A stretch of DNA of 64,000 nucleotides from Dokdonella_A sp040005635 (GCA_040005635.1 JBDTYM010000009.1:3490-67489); one strand, 5' to 3'. Positions 20,581 through 33,148 are shown, numbered from the stretch's first letter. Notes: generated from the sequence alone by a model not told the origin. Numbers and translations are program-made.

Positions 20581-21633
20581 TCACCCGCCCAGGCTTGGCG
20601 GAGCCAGCTTGGCGTTGAGGATGTCGAGGATACGCGCTTGATGGGCCAGGAGAGCATCGACACAGGCAGGATCAAAAAGCGTGCCACGATTGGCTTTTAT
20701 GTAATCAAACGCCTCATCGGAACTCCACGCGCGTTTGTAGGGGCGTTCCGACGTCAGCGCATCGAATACGTCCGCCACAGCCACGATGCGCGCCGGCAGC
20801 GGAATCGCCTCGCCTTTCAGGCCGTCCGGATAGCCGCTGCCATCCCAGCGTTCGTGATGGCGCAACGCGATCAACGCACCCATCTGCACGAAGCGGCTCT
20901 GGCTGTCACGCAGGATCTCGTAGCCGATCAGTGGATGCCGGCGCATCACGGCGAATTCCTCATCGCTGAGACTGCCGCGCTTCAACAATACGTTGTCGGG
21001 GATGCCGATCTTGCCGATATCGTGCAGCGGGGCCGCCGAGGTCAGCGTCTTGATGTCCTCCTCGGCCATGCCGAGGGCCTCGGCGAGGACCTCGGCATAA
21101 TGCGACATTCGCAACAAGTGGATTCCTGTACCAAGATCACGGTACTCGATCGCCTTGGCGAGCCGGTACAGCGTCTCGCGCTCGCGCTGCTCGACCTCGT
21201 GCAGCCCCTCCAGCACGCGGCTCTCGAGCGAGCGGGCGCGCTCCTTCACGGATTCGCCCTGCTGGCGCAACTGCAGGAGGTTCTTGCAGCGCGTACGCAA
21301 CTCACGCGGGCGCACCGGTTTCACAAGGAAATCGATGACCCCGGCTTCGAGCGCAGCCTGACGCACCGGCTCGTCGCCGACCACGCTGATCAGCACGATC
21401 GGGACGTCACGACGTGACAGCGAGCGGCGGAAACGGCGCGCGAACTCCAGGCCATCCATTTCCGGCATGCGGTAGTCGAGCAGGACGAGATCGGTGACAT
21501 TCGCCTCCGACCAGCGCAAGGCTTCGACCGGACTGCCGAAATCCGCTGTGCGCACGCCGGGTCCGATCGCCTCGACGACGTGCCGCAGCATCGTGCGTGC
21601 GGAAGGCTGGTCATCGACGATCAGTACGTTCAA
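20581..21633 (-). CDS. rpfG: c-di-GMP phosphodiesterase response regulator RpfG (REC-HD-GYP)
   Basis: Response regulator that degrades cyclic di-GMP when phosphorylated by RpfC. It has 350 residues from a TTG at 21633, seven bases after GGAG; longer in-frame starts lack such a site. The receiver has Asp53 in LVLLDYRMPEMDG and Lys in FLVKP. The HD-GYP domain has HDIGKIGIPD (H204, D205) and HHERWDGSGYPDGL, with GYP at 267-269. All metal and signature residues are present, so it should be active. It is first in an rpfG-rpfC operon facing rpfF. Confidence 0.95.
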   Translation of the reverse strand: MNVLIVDDQPSARTMLRHVVEAIGPGVRTADFGSPVEALRWSEANVTDLVLLDYRMPEMDGLEFARRFRRSLSRRDVPIVLISVVGDEPVRQAALEAGVIDFLVKPVRPRELRTRCKNLLQLRQQGESVKERARSLESRVLEGLHEVEQRERETLYRLAKAIEYRDLGTGIHLLRMSHYAEVLAEALGMAEEDIKTLTSAAPLHDIGKIGIPDNVLLKRGSLSDEEFAVMRRHPLIGYEILRDSQSRFVQMGALIALRHHERWDGSGYPDGLKGEAIPLPARIVAVADVFDALTSERPYKRAWSSDEAFDYIKANRGTLFDPACVDALLAHQARILDILNAKLAPPSLGG

Positions 21634-21862
21634 GCAGGTTCTCCACGGTCGGATGCGGCCGATTGCGTCCCTTTTTGCAGCACTCCGTGGACCACGCGCG
21701 CACCGGTGTGACTGGCGCCGGCATTCCATCGGACAGCCGCCTCCGCAGCGCGAGCACTTCCGTTGTCTAGGCTAGCACAATCGACGCAGCTGCCACTCAT
21801 GCCGGACGCCACCGACCACGCGGCGCCGGACGTACTCACGCAGCAGGCACGATCATCACGCC

Positions 21863-23380
21863 TCAGGCTTCCGGACGCATATACGGGAACAACAATACGT
21901 CGCGGATCGAAGGCACGTCAGCGAACAGCATCACTAAGCGATCGATGCCGACGCCGAGTCCACCCGTCGGCGGCATGCCGTACTCGAGCGCACGGATATA
22001 GTCCGCGTCGTAGTGCATCGCCTCATCGTCGCCAGCGTCCTTCGCTTGCACCTGCGCGAGGAAGCGCTGCGCCTGGTCCTCCGGATCGTTGAGTTCCGAA
22101 AATCCGTTCGCCAGTTCCTTCGCACCGACGAACAACTCGAAGCGATCGGTGACTTCGGGATCGTCATCGCTCGCGCGCGCCAGCGGCGAGACCTCGGTCG
22201 GATACTGCGTGACGAAGGTCGGCTGGATCAGCGAGCCTTCGACGGTTGCCTCGAAAATCTCCAGCAACAAACGGCCCCAGCCAAACTCCTTCTTGACGTG
22301 CACGCCGAGCCGCGTGGCATGCCGTGCCAGCGCATCGCGGTCGCGCAATTCATGCTCGCCGATGTCGGGATTGTGATGGCGAACCGCCTCGGCCATCGCC
22401 CAACACCTGAAGGGCGGACCGACGTCGATGTCGCGACCTTCCCAGCTCAACGTGGTCGTGCCGCGCGTCGCCAGCGCCATTTCGCGGATCATCGCCTCGG
22501 TCAGGTCCATGATCTCGTTGTAGGTCGCGTAGGCCTGATATAGCTCGAGCATCGTGAACTCGGGGTTGTGCCGCGTCGACACGCCCTCGTTGCGGAAATT
22601 GCGATTGATCTCGTACACCCGCTCGAATCCGCCGACGACGAGACGCTTCAGGTAAAGCTCCGGTGCCACCCGCAGGTACATGTCCAGATCGAGCGCGTTG
22701 TGGTGCGTCACGAATGGCTTCGCGGTGGCGCCGCCCGGAATCGGGTGCATCATCGGCGTCTCCACTTCCATGAACCGTCGTGGCTCGGCTTCGAGCCACT
22801 GCCGCATGAAGCGGATCATCGCCGAGCGCAGCTCGAATACGCGGCGCGACTCGGCGGTGACGATCAGATCGACGTAGCGCTGCCGATAGCGCTGCTCGAC
22901 ATCGGCAAGTCCGTGCCACTTGTCCGGCAACGGTCGCAACGACTTCGTCAGCAGACGCAATCGGTCGACCTTTATGGAAAGCTCGCCGGTCCGGGTGCGT
23001 GTCAGCACGCCTTGCGCGCCCACGATGTCGCCGACGTCCCATCCCTTGAATGCATCGTAGGCGTCGCCGAGAGCGGAATGCTGCAGGAATAGCTGAATGC
23101 GCTCGGAAACGTCCTGAATCTGCGCGAAGCTGGCCTTGCCCATCACGCGCTTGGCGATCAAACGTCCAGCGACGCTCACGCGCCGCTGCAGGGACTCGAG
23201 CGCCTCAGCGGTCCATTGCTCGTGATCTGCAAATTCCTTCTGCAGATCCCCGGCGAACGCGTCGATCCTGAAGTCATTCGGGAATGCGACCCCGAGAGCA
23301 CGGAGCGCGCGCAGTTTTTCGCGACGCTCGGCGATCAGCTTGTTTTCGTCGGGCGCCTGATTATCGGTGGGATTGCTCAT
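21863..23380 (-). CDS. lysS: Lysyl-tRNA synthetase, class II
   Basis: Charges tRNA-Lys (EC 6.1.1.6). The 505 residues from ATG 23380 equal E. coli LysS. The OB-fold anticodon domain comes first (VAGRLIAKRVMGKASFAQIQD). Class II motif 1 is around PRRFMEVETPMM, motif 2 FRNEGVSTRHNPEFTMLE, and motif 3 GLGVGIDRLVMLF. The stop is 229 bases before the rpfG start on the same strand. lysS next to rpfG is also the Xanthomonas arrangement. No lysine riboswitch was apparent. Confidence 0.97.
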   Translation of the reverse strand: MSNPTDNQAPDENKLIAERREKLRALRALGVAFPNDFRIDAFAGDLQKEFADHEQWTAEALESLQRRVSVAGRLIAKRVMGKASFAQIQDVSERIQLFLQHSALGDAYDAFKGWDVGDIVGAQGVLTRTRTGELSIKVDRLRLLTKSLRPLPDKWHGLADVEQRYRQRYVDLIVTAESRRVFELRSAMIRFMRQWLEAEPRRFMEVETPMMHPIPGGATAKPFVTHHNALDLDMYLRVAPELYLKRLVVGGFERVYEINRNFRNEGVSTRHNPEFTMLELYQAYATYNEIMDLTEAMIREMALATRGTTTLSWEGRDIDVGPPFRCWAMAEAVRHHNPDIGEHELRDRDALARHATRLGVHVKKEFGWGRLLLEIFEATVEGSLIQPTFVTQYPTEVSPLARASDDDPEVTDRFELFVGAKELANGFSELNDPEDQAQRFLAQVQAKDAGDDEAMHYDADYIRALEYGMPPTGGLGVGIDRLVMLFADVPSIRDVLLFPYMRPEA

Positions 23381-23468
23381 GGAATCGGCACTGGGTGGAA
23401 ACTGAAAAAGGGAATCGGCTTTACGGCAGTCGTCGGAATCCGTTTTGCCTTTTATCCAAAAGAACAAA

Positions 23469-23495
23469 TGGATCCCGGCATGCGCCGGGATGACG
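23469..23495. repeat. REP-like palindrome, copy 2
   Basis: TGGATCCCGGC, loop ATGC, GCCGGGATGACG-type arms; same length and arms as the copy at 6057-6083. It lies in the 129-base gap between prfB and lysS. Confidence 0.8.
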
Positions 23496-23509
23496 AGCGT
23501 ATCGAACCG

Positions 23510-24635
23510 TCAGGCATCCGAGCGTTTTGCGCCTGCTTCCAGGCCCGCCTTCAGACTCGCTTCGACGAATTCGTCGAGATCGCCATCGAGCACTTTCTGC
23601 GTATCCGTGCGCTCGATGCCGGTGCGTAGATCCTTGATGCGCGACTGATCGAGGACGTAACTGCGAATCTGGTGGCCCCAGCCGATATCCGATTTGGTCG
23701 CCTCCAGCGCATCCTTGACGGCGTTTCGTTTCTGGATTTCCAATTCATACAACTTGGCTTTGAGCATCTTCATCGCACGATCACGATTGGCGTGTTGCGA
23801 GCGTTCGGTCTGGCAGGCCACGACCGTGTTGGTCGGCACATGCGTGATGCGCACCGCCGACTCGGTCTTGTTGACGTGCTGTCCGCCGGCACCCGATGAG
23901 CGATACACGTCGGTGCGCAGATCGGCCGGATTGATGTCGATCTCGATGCTGTCGTCGACTTCCGGCGACACGAACACCGAGGTGAAACTGGTGTGTCGAC
24001 GATTGTCCGAGTCGAACGGCGACTTGCGCACGAGCCGATGCACGCCGATCTCGGTCTTGAGCCAGCCGTAGGCATGATCGCCCTCGACGCGGAAGGTCGC
24101 GCTCTTGATGCCGGCGACATCACCGGCGCTCGCTTCGAGCAGCTCGGTCTTCCAGCCGCGGCCTTCGGCCCAGCGCAGGTACATGCGCAGCAACATCTCC
24201 GCCCAATCCTGCGCTTCGGTGCCGCCGGCACCGGCCTGGATATCGACGAACGCATTGGCGCTATCCATCTCGCCGGAGAACATACGCTGGAATTCGAGCT
24301 TGTCGACTTGCGCAGCGAGCGTCTCGGCATCCTTGGCGACCGCCAGTGCGGTGCCCTCGTCACCTTCGTCGATGGCGAGATCGAGCAGATCGCCCGCTTC
24401 GACCAGACTTTCGGTCAGGCTGCGGATGCCACCGACGACGCGATCGAGATTCGCGCGCTCCTTGCCGAGATCCTGCGCGCGCTGCGGATTGTCCCAGACA
24501 TCCGGATTTTCGAGTTCGCGAGTGACTTCCTCGAGCCGCTCGGCCTTGGCCTCGAAGTCAAAGATACCCCCTAAGCGACGCCACACGATCCTTCAGATCG
24601 GCGATGCGCGCATGAATCGGATTGGTTTCGATCAC
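23510..24635 (-). CDS. prfB: Peptide chain release factor 2, expressed by programmed +1 frameshift
   Basis: Releases peptides at UGA and UAA. The coding sequence is complement of 24561-24635 joined to 23510-24559, giving 374 residues. The first frame encodes MIETNPIHARIADLKDRVA then SLRGYL and hits UGA. The +1 frame continues DFEAKAERLEEV. The codon-recognition tripeptide SPF is at 205-207 and the catalytic GGQ at 250-252, exactly the E. coli positions. GTG at 24635 is the inferred start because it gives the family N-terminus; no strong ribosome-binding site was seen. The in-frame stop is the regulatory site, not damage. Confidence 0.96.
24556..24576 (-). promoter_or_regulatory. RF2 autoregulatory frameshift signal
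   Basis: On the minus strand AGGGGG, then TAT, then CTT-TGA-C. This is the classic recoding signal: an internal Shine-Dalgarno three bases before the slippery CUU and the weak UGA-C stop. Low RF2 lets ribosomes slip +1 and make more RF2. Confidence 0.95.
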
Positions 24636-24844
24636 GAAGTATGACGACTGAATTGGGGCGCGCAGGATAGCAAATCGAGCCCGCGAGCGGTGCCGGCCAC
24701 GGCAGCGCGGCTGCGTCGCCAGCCACTGCGGCCTACACACTACGCAACAGGAACCTCGTTGCGTCCCGCACGACTGCGCGAATGGCGTCGAGGCATCCGA
24801 CGGATCATATCGGGGCGGACGCCAACCCACGCAAAGGAGAAGCC

Positions 24845-24901
24845 ATGCAACGACCACTCTTGCTCACGCAGAACATCGAGAAGCTGATCAAGAAAGGCTG
24901 A
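24845..24901 (+). CDS. Possible 18-residue small protein
   Basis: ATG to TGA encodes MQRPLLLTQNIEKLIKKG, preceded at five bases by a very good AAAGGAG ribosome-binding site. A short GC hairpin (24912-24929) follows. I do not recognise the peptide. It is alone on the plus strand in the 459-base gap between prfB and recJ (both minus), so it is not a leader for a neighbouring plus-strand gene. It could be a real small amphipathic peptide, the remnant N-terminus of a lost gene, or chance. The rest of the gap (24636-24844) shows nothing beyond the expected prfB promoter space. Confidence 0.4.
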   Translation: MQRPLLLTQNIEKLIKKG

Positions 24902-24982
24902 TCGGCGGCGCGGCGCGGGGACGCGCGCCCATGTTGGCTGTCGAATGGTCCCACTTTGCGCAAGCGAGGACAAAGATTGAGG

Positions 24983-25039
24983 CACGAAGTACACGAAGGG
25001 AAAACAGTCGGTCAAAAAACCATCTTCGTGTTCTTCGCG
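24983..25039. repeat. Imperfect inverted repeat between prfB and recJ
   Basis: Left arm CACGAAGTACACGAAG (24983-24998) pairs 14 of 16 with the reverse complement of CTTCGTGTTCTTCGCG (25024-25039), around a 25-base AT-rich centre. The arms are built from repeated ACGAAG units. It resembles widespread intergenic mini-palindromes; it could fold as a long mRNA hairpin. Confidence 0.65.
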
Positions 25040-25094
25040 TTTCAGGCTTTGCTTTTGCGCACCCCAGCCATGAAGGATGGCAGCAACGATCGTG

Positions 25095-26945
25095 CTACGC
25101 CGGTTCGATATGCCGCAGCAGAAGCTGCAGCCGTTCCTGTCCGTTCCAGTGATTGAGTTCAAGCTGGAACACCGCGCGCAGCCGCGCCGGCGGCGGCATG
25201 CAGTCGAGCGCATTGAACAGAATTGCGTCGAGCAGTTCGATGCGATCGTCCAAACGAAGTTTCAACTTGAGATGGCGTTCGCCCACCGCGCGCCACGAGT
25301 CGACTGCGAAGACGTTGTCGAATGCCGGCTCGGTGAAAGCCTGGCCCCACGGCCCGGCGTAACGCAGAGCATGCGCGGCGTCGAGGCAGAATTCATCAGG
25401 GGCGAGCTCGCCATCGCTCCAGACGAACCGCTCGAGCGCTTCGGCGTCGAGGCGCCGCCGCGCGACCGCATCGAACTCCGCCGCGAAGCGCGCCAGATTC
25501 GTCGACGAAAGCGTCAATCCCGCCGCCATCGCATGACCACCGAAGCGCATGATCAGTCCAGGACATGTGGCGTCGACCTCGGCCAAGGCATCGCGCAGAT
25601 GGAAACCGGAGATCGAACGAGCCGATCCGCGCAGTTCCGTACTAATGCGCGCATCCGGCGCGCGAGAATCAAGAAGCGAGCCTCCCTGCTCGCACTCTTC
25701 AATATGCGCCGGGGCAAACGCCACTACCGGACGATGCAGCCGCTCCTTGAGCTTCGAGGCGACCAGGCCGACGACGCCGGGGTGCCAGTGCGGCTCGTAC
25801 AGGACGATGCCGTGGGGAAGCTCGTCGTCGCGATGCCGCGCGAGGAACTCCGTGACCATCGCCTCGCCCTGCTCGACCATCGCCGACTGCAGCTCCTGGC
25901 GCTGCGCATTGATCGATGACAGCTGCAAGGCGAGCGCATCCGCAAGTATCGGGTCGTCGCTGAGCAGGCATTCGATGCCGATGCTCATGTCGTCGAGGCG
26001 GCCGGCTGCATTGATGCGCGGGCCGAGGGCATAGCCGAGATCGGCTGCGACGGCACGCTCCGGTTCGCGCCCGGCCGCTCGATAGAGCGCCTGAATGCCG
26101 GCGCACGCACGTCCGCCGCGGATGCGTTTCAGACCGGCATCGACGAGGATGCGATTGTTCGCGTCGAGTGGTACCAGATCGGCAACGGTGCCGAGCGCCA
26201 CCAGATCGAGCAGTACCGACAGATCCGGCTCCGCCTCGCGTGACGCGTACGCGCCGCGCGCTCGGCGATGCGCACGCAAGGCGAGCAGCAGATAGAACAC
26301 CACGCCCACGCCGGCGAGCGCCTTGCCCTCGAATGCTTCGTTCATCTGCGCGTCGCGCGCGCAGGCATCACACGGCGAACCCGCATGCGCGCAGGTTTCG
26401 AAATGGACTACGTTCGGATTCACCATCGCATCCGCAGCCGGCAGCGTCGCGCCGGGCAGATGGTGATCGGTGACGATGACGCCGATGCCGTGCGCCTTCG
26501 CGGCGGCGACACCGGCATGACTGGCGACGCCATTGTCGACGGTGACGATCAGGTCGGGCGGGTCGGCTGCGAGCGATTCGACCAGACCGACCGAGAGTCC
26601 GTAGCCATCGCGAAAGCGGTTGGGCACGCGATAACTCACTTCGCGCGCGCCGAGCAGACGCAGGCCGCGCACGGCGACGGCGGTACCGGTCGCACCGTCA
26701 ACGTCGAAATCGCCGACGATGCAAACGCGCCGATCGCCATCGATCGCCGCGTCCAGCAGTGCACAGGCCTGCCCGATGCCACCGAGTCGCGTGGGCGCGA
26801 TGAGATCGGCCAATCGCGCTTTCGACACCTCGGCCGGCGCAATCCCGCGCACCGTATAGACCCGCGTGAGCAGCGGATGCAGATGCTCCGGCCACGTCGC
26901 TGGCGCGGCGTACGCGGTACGGCGACGGATCGCGATCGGCTTCAC
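25095..26945 (-). CDS. recJ: Single-stranded-DNA-specific exonuclease RecJ
   Basis: 5'-3' exonuclease of recombination and mismatch repair, DHH phosphoesterase family. It has 616 residues (E. coli 577). Motifs: GDFDVDGATGT (78-88), VDNGVASH, the DHH core VTDHHLPG (158-165), GTVADLVPL, and the late RFGGHAMAAGLTL. Between NPN (176-178) and KALAG it carries about 21 extra residues compared with E. coli, rich in Cys and His (C185, C192, C195, H181, H187). The GTG at 26945 is the only good start. recJ near prfB and lysS is typical of the Xanthomonas rpf region, but rpfE is absent here. Confidence 0.96.
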   Translation of the reverse strand: MKPIAIRRRTAYAAPATWPEHLHPLLTRVYTVRGIAPAEVSKARLADLIAPTRLGGIGQACALLDAAIDGDRRVCIVGDFDVDGATGTAVAVRGLRLLGAREVSYRVPNRFRDGYGLSVGLVESLAADPPDLIVTVDNGVASHAGVAAAKAHGIGVIVTDHHLPGATLPAADAMVNPNVVHFETCAHAGSPCDACARDAQMNEAFEGKALAGVGVVFYLLLALRAHRRARGAYASREAEPDLSVLLDLVALGTVADLVPLDANNRILVDAGLKRIRGGRACAGIQALYRAAGREPERAVAADLGYALGPRINAAGRLDDMSIGIECLLSDDPILADALALQLSSINAQRQELQSAMVEQGEAMVTEFLARHRDDELPHGIVLYEPHWHPGVVGLVASKLKERLHRPVVAFAPAHIEECEQGGSLLDSRAPDARISTELRGSARSISGFHLRDALAEVDATCPGLIMRFGGHAMAAGLTLSSTNLARFAAEFDAVARRRLDAEALERFVWSDGELAPDEFCLDAAHALRYAGPWGQAFTEPAFDNVFAVDSWRAVGERHLKLKLRLDDRIELLDAILFNALDCMPPPARLRAVFQLELNHWNGQERLQLLLRHIEPA

Positions 26946-27001
26946 GCAGCGGTCGTCTTCATGATGTCATTCGCGGCGAGCCCAGATGCGGGACACCGCA
27001 A

Positions 27002-27477
27002 TCAGGTCTCGTAATGCACGCCGGTGATCTCGTAGTTGCGCGTGCCGTTCGGCGCCTGGAACTCGAAGCTGTCGCCTTCGCTCTTGCCGATCAGCGCGCG
27101 CGCGAATGGCGACGAGATCGAGATCAGGCGCTGCTTTATGTCCGCCTCCAGGTCACCGACGATCTGATAGCTGACATCCTCGCCGGAATCCTCGTCGGAA
27201 AGATCGACGATCGCACCGAACACGATGCGTTTGCCCGCATTCAAGCGCGACACGTCGATGACTTCGGCGTTCGACAGCGCCGCTTCGAGCTCGTTGATGC
27301 GCCCCTCGGTGAAGCCCTGCATCTCGCGCGCGGCGTGGTACTCGGCGTTTTCCTTGAGGTCGCCATGCGCACGCGCCTCGGCGATCGCCGCGATGATGCG
27401 TGGGCGCTCCTTCGACTTCAGCCGATCCAGTTCCGTGCGCAGACGCTCGGCCCCCTTCTTGGTCATCGGTGGTCGGT

Positions 27478-27481
<4 letters not shown>
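27002..27481 (-). CDS. greA: Transcription elongation factor GreA
   Basis: Stimulates transcript cleavage by backtracked RNA polymerase. It has 159 residues. The N-terminal coiled coil contains ARAHGDLKENAEYHAAREMQ, with acidic tip residues, and the C-terminal domain ends SPFARALIGKSEGDSFEFQAP. The GTG at 27481 overlaps the carB stop (GTGA) and gives MNRPPMTKKG, matching the five-residue extension of E. coli GreA. An ATG five codons later is the alternative. The overlap implies coupling with carB. Confidence 0.97.
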
Positions 27482-30715
<3,234 letters not shown>

Positions 30716-30732
<17 letters not shown>

Positions 30733-31090
30733 TGCCACTTTCCTGCGAAGGCGGTGAAGCCGGCGCCGGCTCCAGCAATGTGATGTGGCGGATCGATTCA
30801 TGCGGAACGCTGAGTTCGATCGAGCCGGCTTCCGGTCCGAGCTGCAAGAGCAGGGTCGGATTGGTGTACTTGATCAGGGTGCCGCGACGCGCGGTGTTGA
30901 GGTTCGTCTCGACGACGATCACCGCACCGACCTGGGTTTCGAGTTCCTGGTATTCGATCGGCCGGCCGACCGGCTTCGCCGGCTCGCTGTTCTTCACCGG
31001 TTTGGGTTGTGCCGCATAGACACTCGAACCGCCGAGCAGCAGCACTGCAGCGGCGAGCGCAAAAAGGAATGGACGTCGTTGCTGGATCAT
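30716..31090 (-). CDS. Small exported protein encoded between carA and carB
   Basis: 124 residues. The signal peptide MIQQRRPFLFALAAAVLLL then GGSSVYAA suggests export with cleavage after AYAA-like VYAA. A proline/lysine linker is followed by a compact beta-rich stretch from QVGAVIVVETNLNTARRGTL through SIELSVPHESIRHITLLEP, which looks like a small SH3- or Sm-like barrel. A disordered tail (PAPASPPSQESGSAKKN) ends it. I do not recognise a family. It starts five bases after carA and its last 17 bases overlap carB, so it is fully embedded in the operon. Its role, if any, in arginine or pyrimidine metabolism is unknown. Confidence 0.85.
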
Positions 31091-31095
31091 GTCGT

Positions 31096-32235
31096 TTACG
31101 CCGCGGCAGCCGCGCGCGCCTCCATCTGGTGGATGAACCGATCGAACAGGCCGGCCACGTCGTGTGGGCCGGGACTCGCTTCCGGATGCCCCTGGAAACT
31201 GAAAGCTGGCGCGTCGGTCAGCGCAATGCCCTGCAGCGAACCGTCGAACAGCGAGCGATGCGTCGGCCGCACGTTCGCCGGCAGGGTCGCCTCGTCGACC
31301 GCGAAACCGTGGTTCTGGCTCGAAATCATCACGCGACCGCTGTCGAGATCGATGACCGGGTGATTTGCGCCGTGATGGCCGAACTTCATCTTGATCGTCT
31401 TCGCGCCCGCAGCCAGGCCGAGCAGCTGATGGCCGAGGCAGATACCGAACGTCGGCAGGCGTGCGCGCACGAATTCGCGAATCGCCGCGATCGCGTAGTC
31501 GCACGGTTCCGGGTCGCCCGGGCCGTTCGAAAGGAACACGCCATCCGGACGCAGCGCGAATACCTCGCTGGCCGGCGTCTGCGCCGGTACCACGGTGAGT
31601 TCGCAACCGCGATCGGCCAGCATGCGCAGGATGTTGCGCTTGACGCCGTAGTCGTACGCGACGACGCGCAGGCGCGTCGCCGGCTGTGCGAAGGCGGCGC
31701 GATCGAGGTCGTAGCTGCCGTCGCGCCATGGGTAGCGCTCGCGCACCGACACGACCTTGGCCAGGTCCATGCCCTTGAGGCCGGGGAACGCCCGCGCTGC
31801 GGCCAGTGCCGCTTCTTCGGAGGCGTCCGCGCCGGCGAGGATGCAGCCATTCTGCGCGCCCTGGTCGCGCAGAATGCGTGTCAGCCGGCGCGTATCGATT
31901 TCTGCGATCGCAACGATGCGGTTGCGCTGCAAATAGGCGGCCAGCGTCTCCTGCGAGCGCCAATTGCTCGCGGCGATCGGCAGGTCGCGGATGACCAGAC
32001 CCGCTGCGTGGACCTGGTTCGATTCGGCGTCTTCGGCATTGCAGCCGGTGTTGCCGATGTGTGGATAGGTCAGTGTGACGATCTGCCGCGCGTACGAGGG
32101 GTCGGTCAGAATTTCCTGATAGCCGGTCATCGCCGTGTTGAAAACGACTTCGCCGACGGTCTGCCCGTCTGCGCCGACGGAAAGGCCGCGGAAGAGAGTT
32201 CCGTCAGCGAGTGCGAGTAGAGCCGGAGTCGTCAT
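31096..32235 (-). CDS. carA: Carbamoyl-phosphate synthase small (glutaminase) subunit
   Basis: Hydrolyses glutamine and channels ammonia to CarB. It has 379 residues (E. coli 382). The N-terminal domain shows ALADGTLFRGLSVGADGQ and FNTAMTGYQEILTDPSY. The class I glutaminase triad is seen as Cys in FGICLGHQLLGLA, and His and Glu in GHPEASPGPHD. ATG 32235 has AGGCGA upstream; a longer in-frame start lacks conservation. It leads an operon carA, small exported protein, carB, greA. No PyrR or arginine-box element was confidently seen in the 196 bases upstream. Confidence 0.97.
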   Translation of the reverse strand: MTTPALLALADGTLFRGLSVGADGQTVGEVVFNTAMTGYQEILTDPSYARQIVTLTYPHIGNTGCNAEDAESNQVHAAGLVIRDLPIAASNWRSQETLAAYLQRNRIVAIAEIDTRRLTRILRDQGAQNGCILAGADASEEAALAAARAFPGLKGMDLAKVVSVRERYPWRDGSYDLDRAAFAQPATRLRVVAYDYGVKRNILRMLADRGCELTVVPAQTPASEVFALRPDGVFLSNGPGDPEPCDYAIAAIREFVRARLPTFGICLGHQLLGLAAGAKTIKMKFGHHGANHPVIDLDSGRVMISSQNHGFAVDEATLPANVRPTHRSLFDGSLQGIALTDAPAFSFQGHPEASPGPHDVAGLFDRFIHQMEARAAAAA

Positions 32236-32431
32236 TGTTTCGCCTGTGGTTGCGTGCCGCACGCCGCGCCCGGGCGCCGACACCGGATGCGACGAAACCC
32301 GCGGGCTGGCAATGACCAGTCCGTTGGGTGTGGAAAAAGGAATCGAGGCGAGTCGAAATTCTAGGGCCGCGCTGCCCTGCTGTCCACCGCAGGTCTACAA
32401 TTCCGGCGGTGTACGACGACTCCCGCCCCGC

Positions 32432-33148
32432 ATGAATGCCGTTCCTGCTGCCTTTGAAAACGAAGCTCTGCTCGATGCGCGCCGGCTCGAACGCGCCGAC
32501 ACGGTCGTTCGCCAGCTGCCATTCGCGTTCCTGATTGCGCAGGAGCAGCTGCCCGACAGCACGCGCAGCGAGCTTGCGCGGGACTTTCCGCGCTATCCGA
32601 GCGCCGGTTTCTTTCCGTACGAAGCGAAGGATTGCGGTCCATCGATCAATCGCCTGATCGAACAGCTGTCCGCGCGCGACTTTGCCGACGCCGTCGGCAG
32701 CCGACTCGGCGTGGCCGACCTCGGTACGTATCCGAATCTGGTCACGCTGTGCCGGCTGCTGAACAAGCGTCATGGCACGATCCATACGGACAGCCGTTCC
32801 AAGGTCATCACTGCACTCGTCTATCTCAATGAAAGCTGGCCGGACACAAGTGAGGGTTGCTTTCGTTTCCTCAACCGCATCGACGACATCGACGACCTTG
32901 CAGCGCCGGAAATCCGACCGCTGTACGGCCGCTTCGTCGCGTTCCGGCGCGCCGAGAATTCCTTCCACGGGCACCTGCCGCACGAGGGCGAGCGCCGCGT
33001 GATCCAGATCGCCTGGTTGACCAGTGAGGATGAGAAGCTGCGCAAGACCCAGCGCGGCAAGCTGTCGCGCCTGTTCAAGAAGCTGTTCGGCCGTCTCGAC
33101 CGCAAACTCGGCGCCGGACGCGATCGCAACGCGGCCCATCGAGACTGA
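32432..33148 (+). CDS. 2OG-Fe(II) oxygenase family protein
   Basis: 238 residues with a double-stranded beta-helix dioxygenase pattern. The iron site is seen as His and Asp in RHGTIHTDSRSKVITALVYL and a distal His in RAENSFHGHLPHEGERRVIQ, with the following Arg for 2-oxoglutarate. The C-terminus is strongly basic (GKLSRLFKKLFGRLDRK). Similar proteins often act in polysaccharide or peptide modification, but the substrate is not predictable here. TACAAT at 32396-32401 could be a -10. The ATG at 32432 lacks a strong ribosome-binding site but gives the natural N-terminus. Confidence 0.8.
   Translation: MNAVPAAFENEALLDARRLERADTVVRQLPFAFLIAQEQLPDSTRSELARDFPRYPSAGFFPYEAKDCGPSINRLIEQLSARDFADAVGSRLGVADLGTYPNLVTLCRLLNKRHGTIHTDSRSKVITALVYLNESWPDTSEGCFRFLNRIDDIDDLAAPEIRPLYGRFVAFRRAENSFHGHLPHEGERRVIQIAWLTSEDEKLRKTQRGKLSRLFKKLFGRLDRKLGAGRDRNAAHRD

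Noticed and set aside
21634..21862. rpfH or another small gene between rpfG and lysS, or a lysine riboswitch before lysS
   Set aside because: No open frame with family features or conserved riboswitch core seen in the 229 bases or upstream of lysS.
23510..24635. prfB as a pseudogene with an internal stop
   Set aside because: The stop sits in the canonical RF2 recoding signal and both frames match RF2.
24912..24929. Attenuator following the 18-codon ORF
   Set aside because: No plus-strand gene lies downstream to be controlled; recJ is on the other strand.
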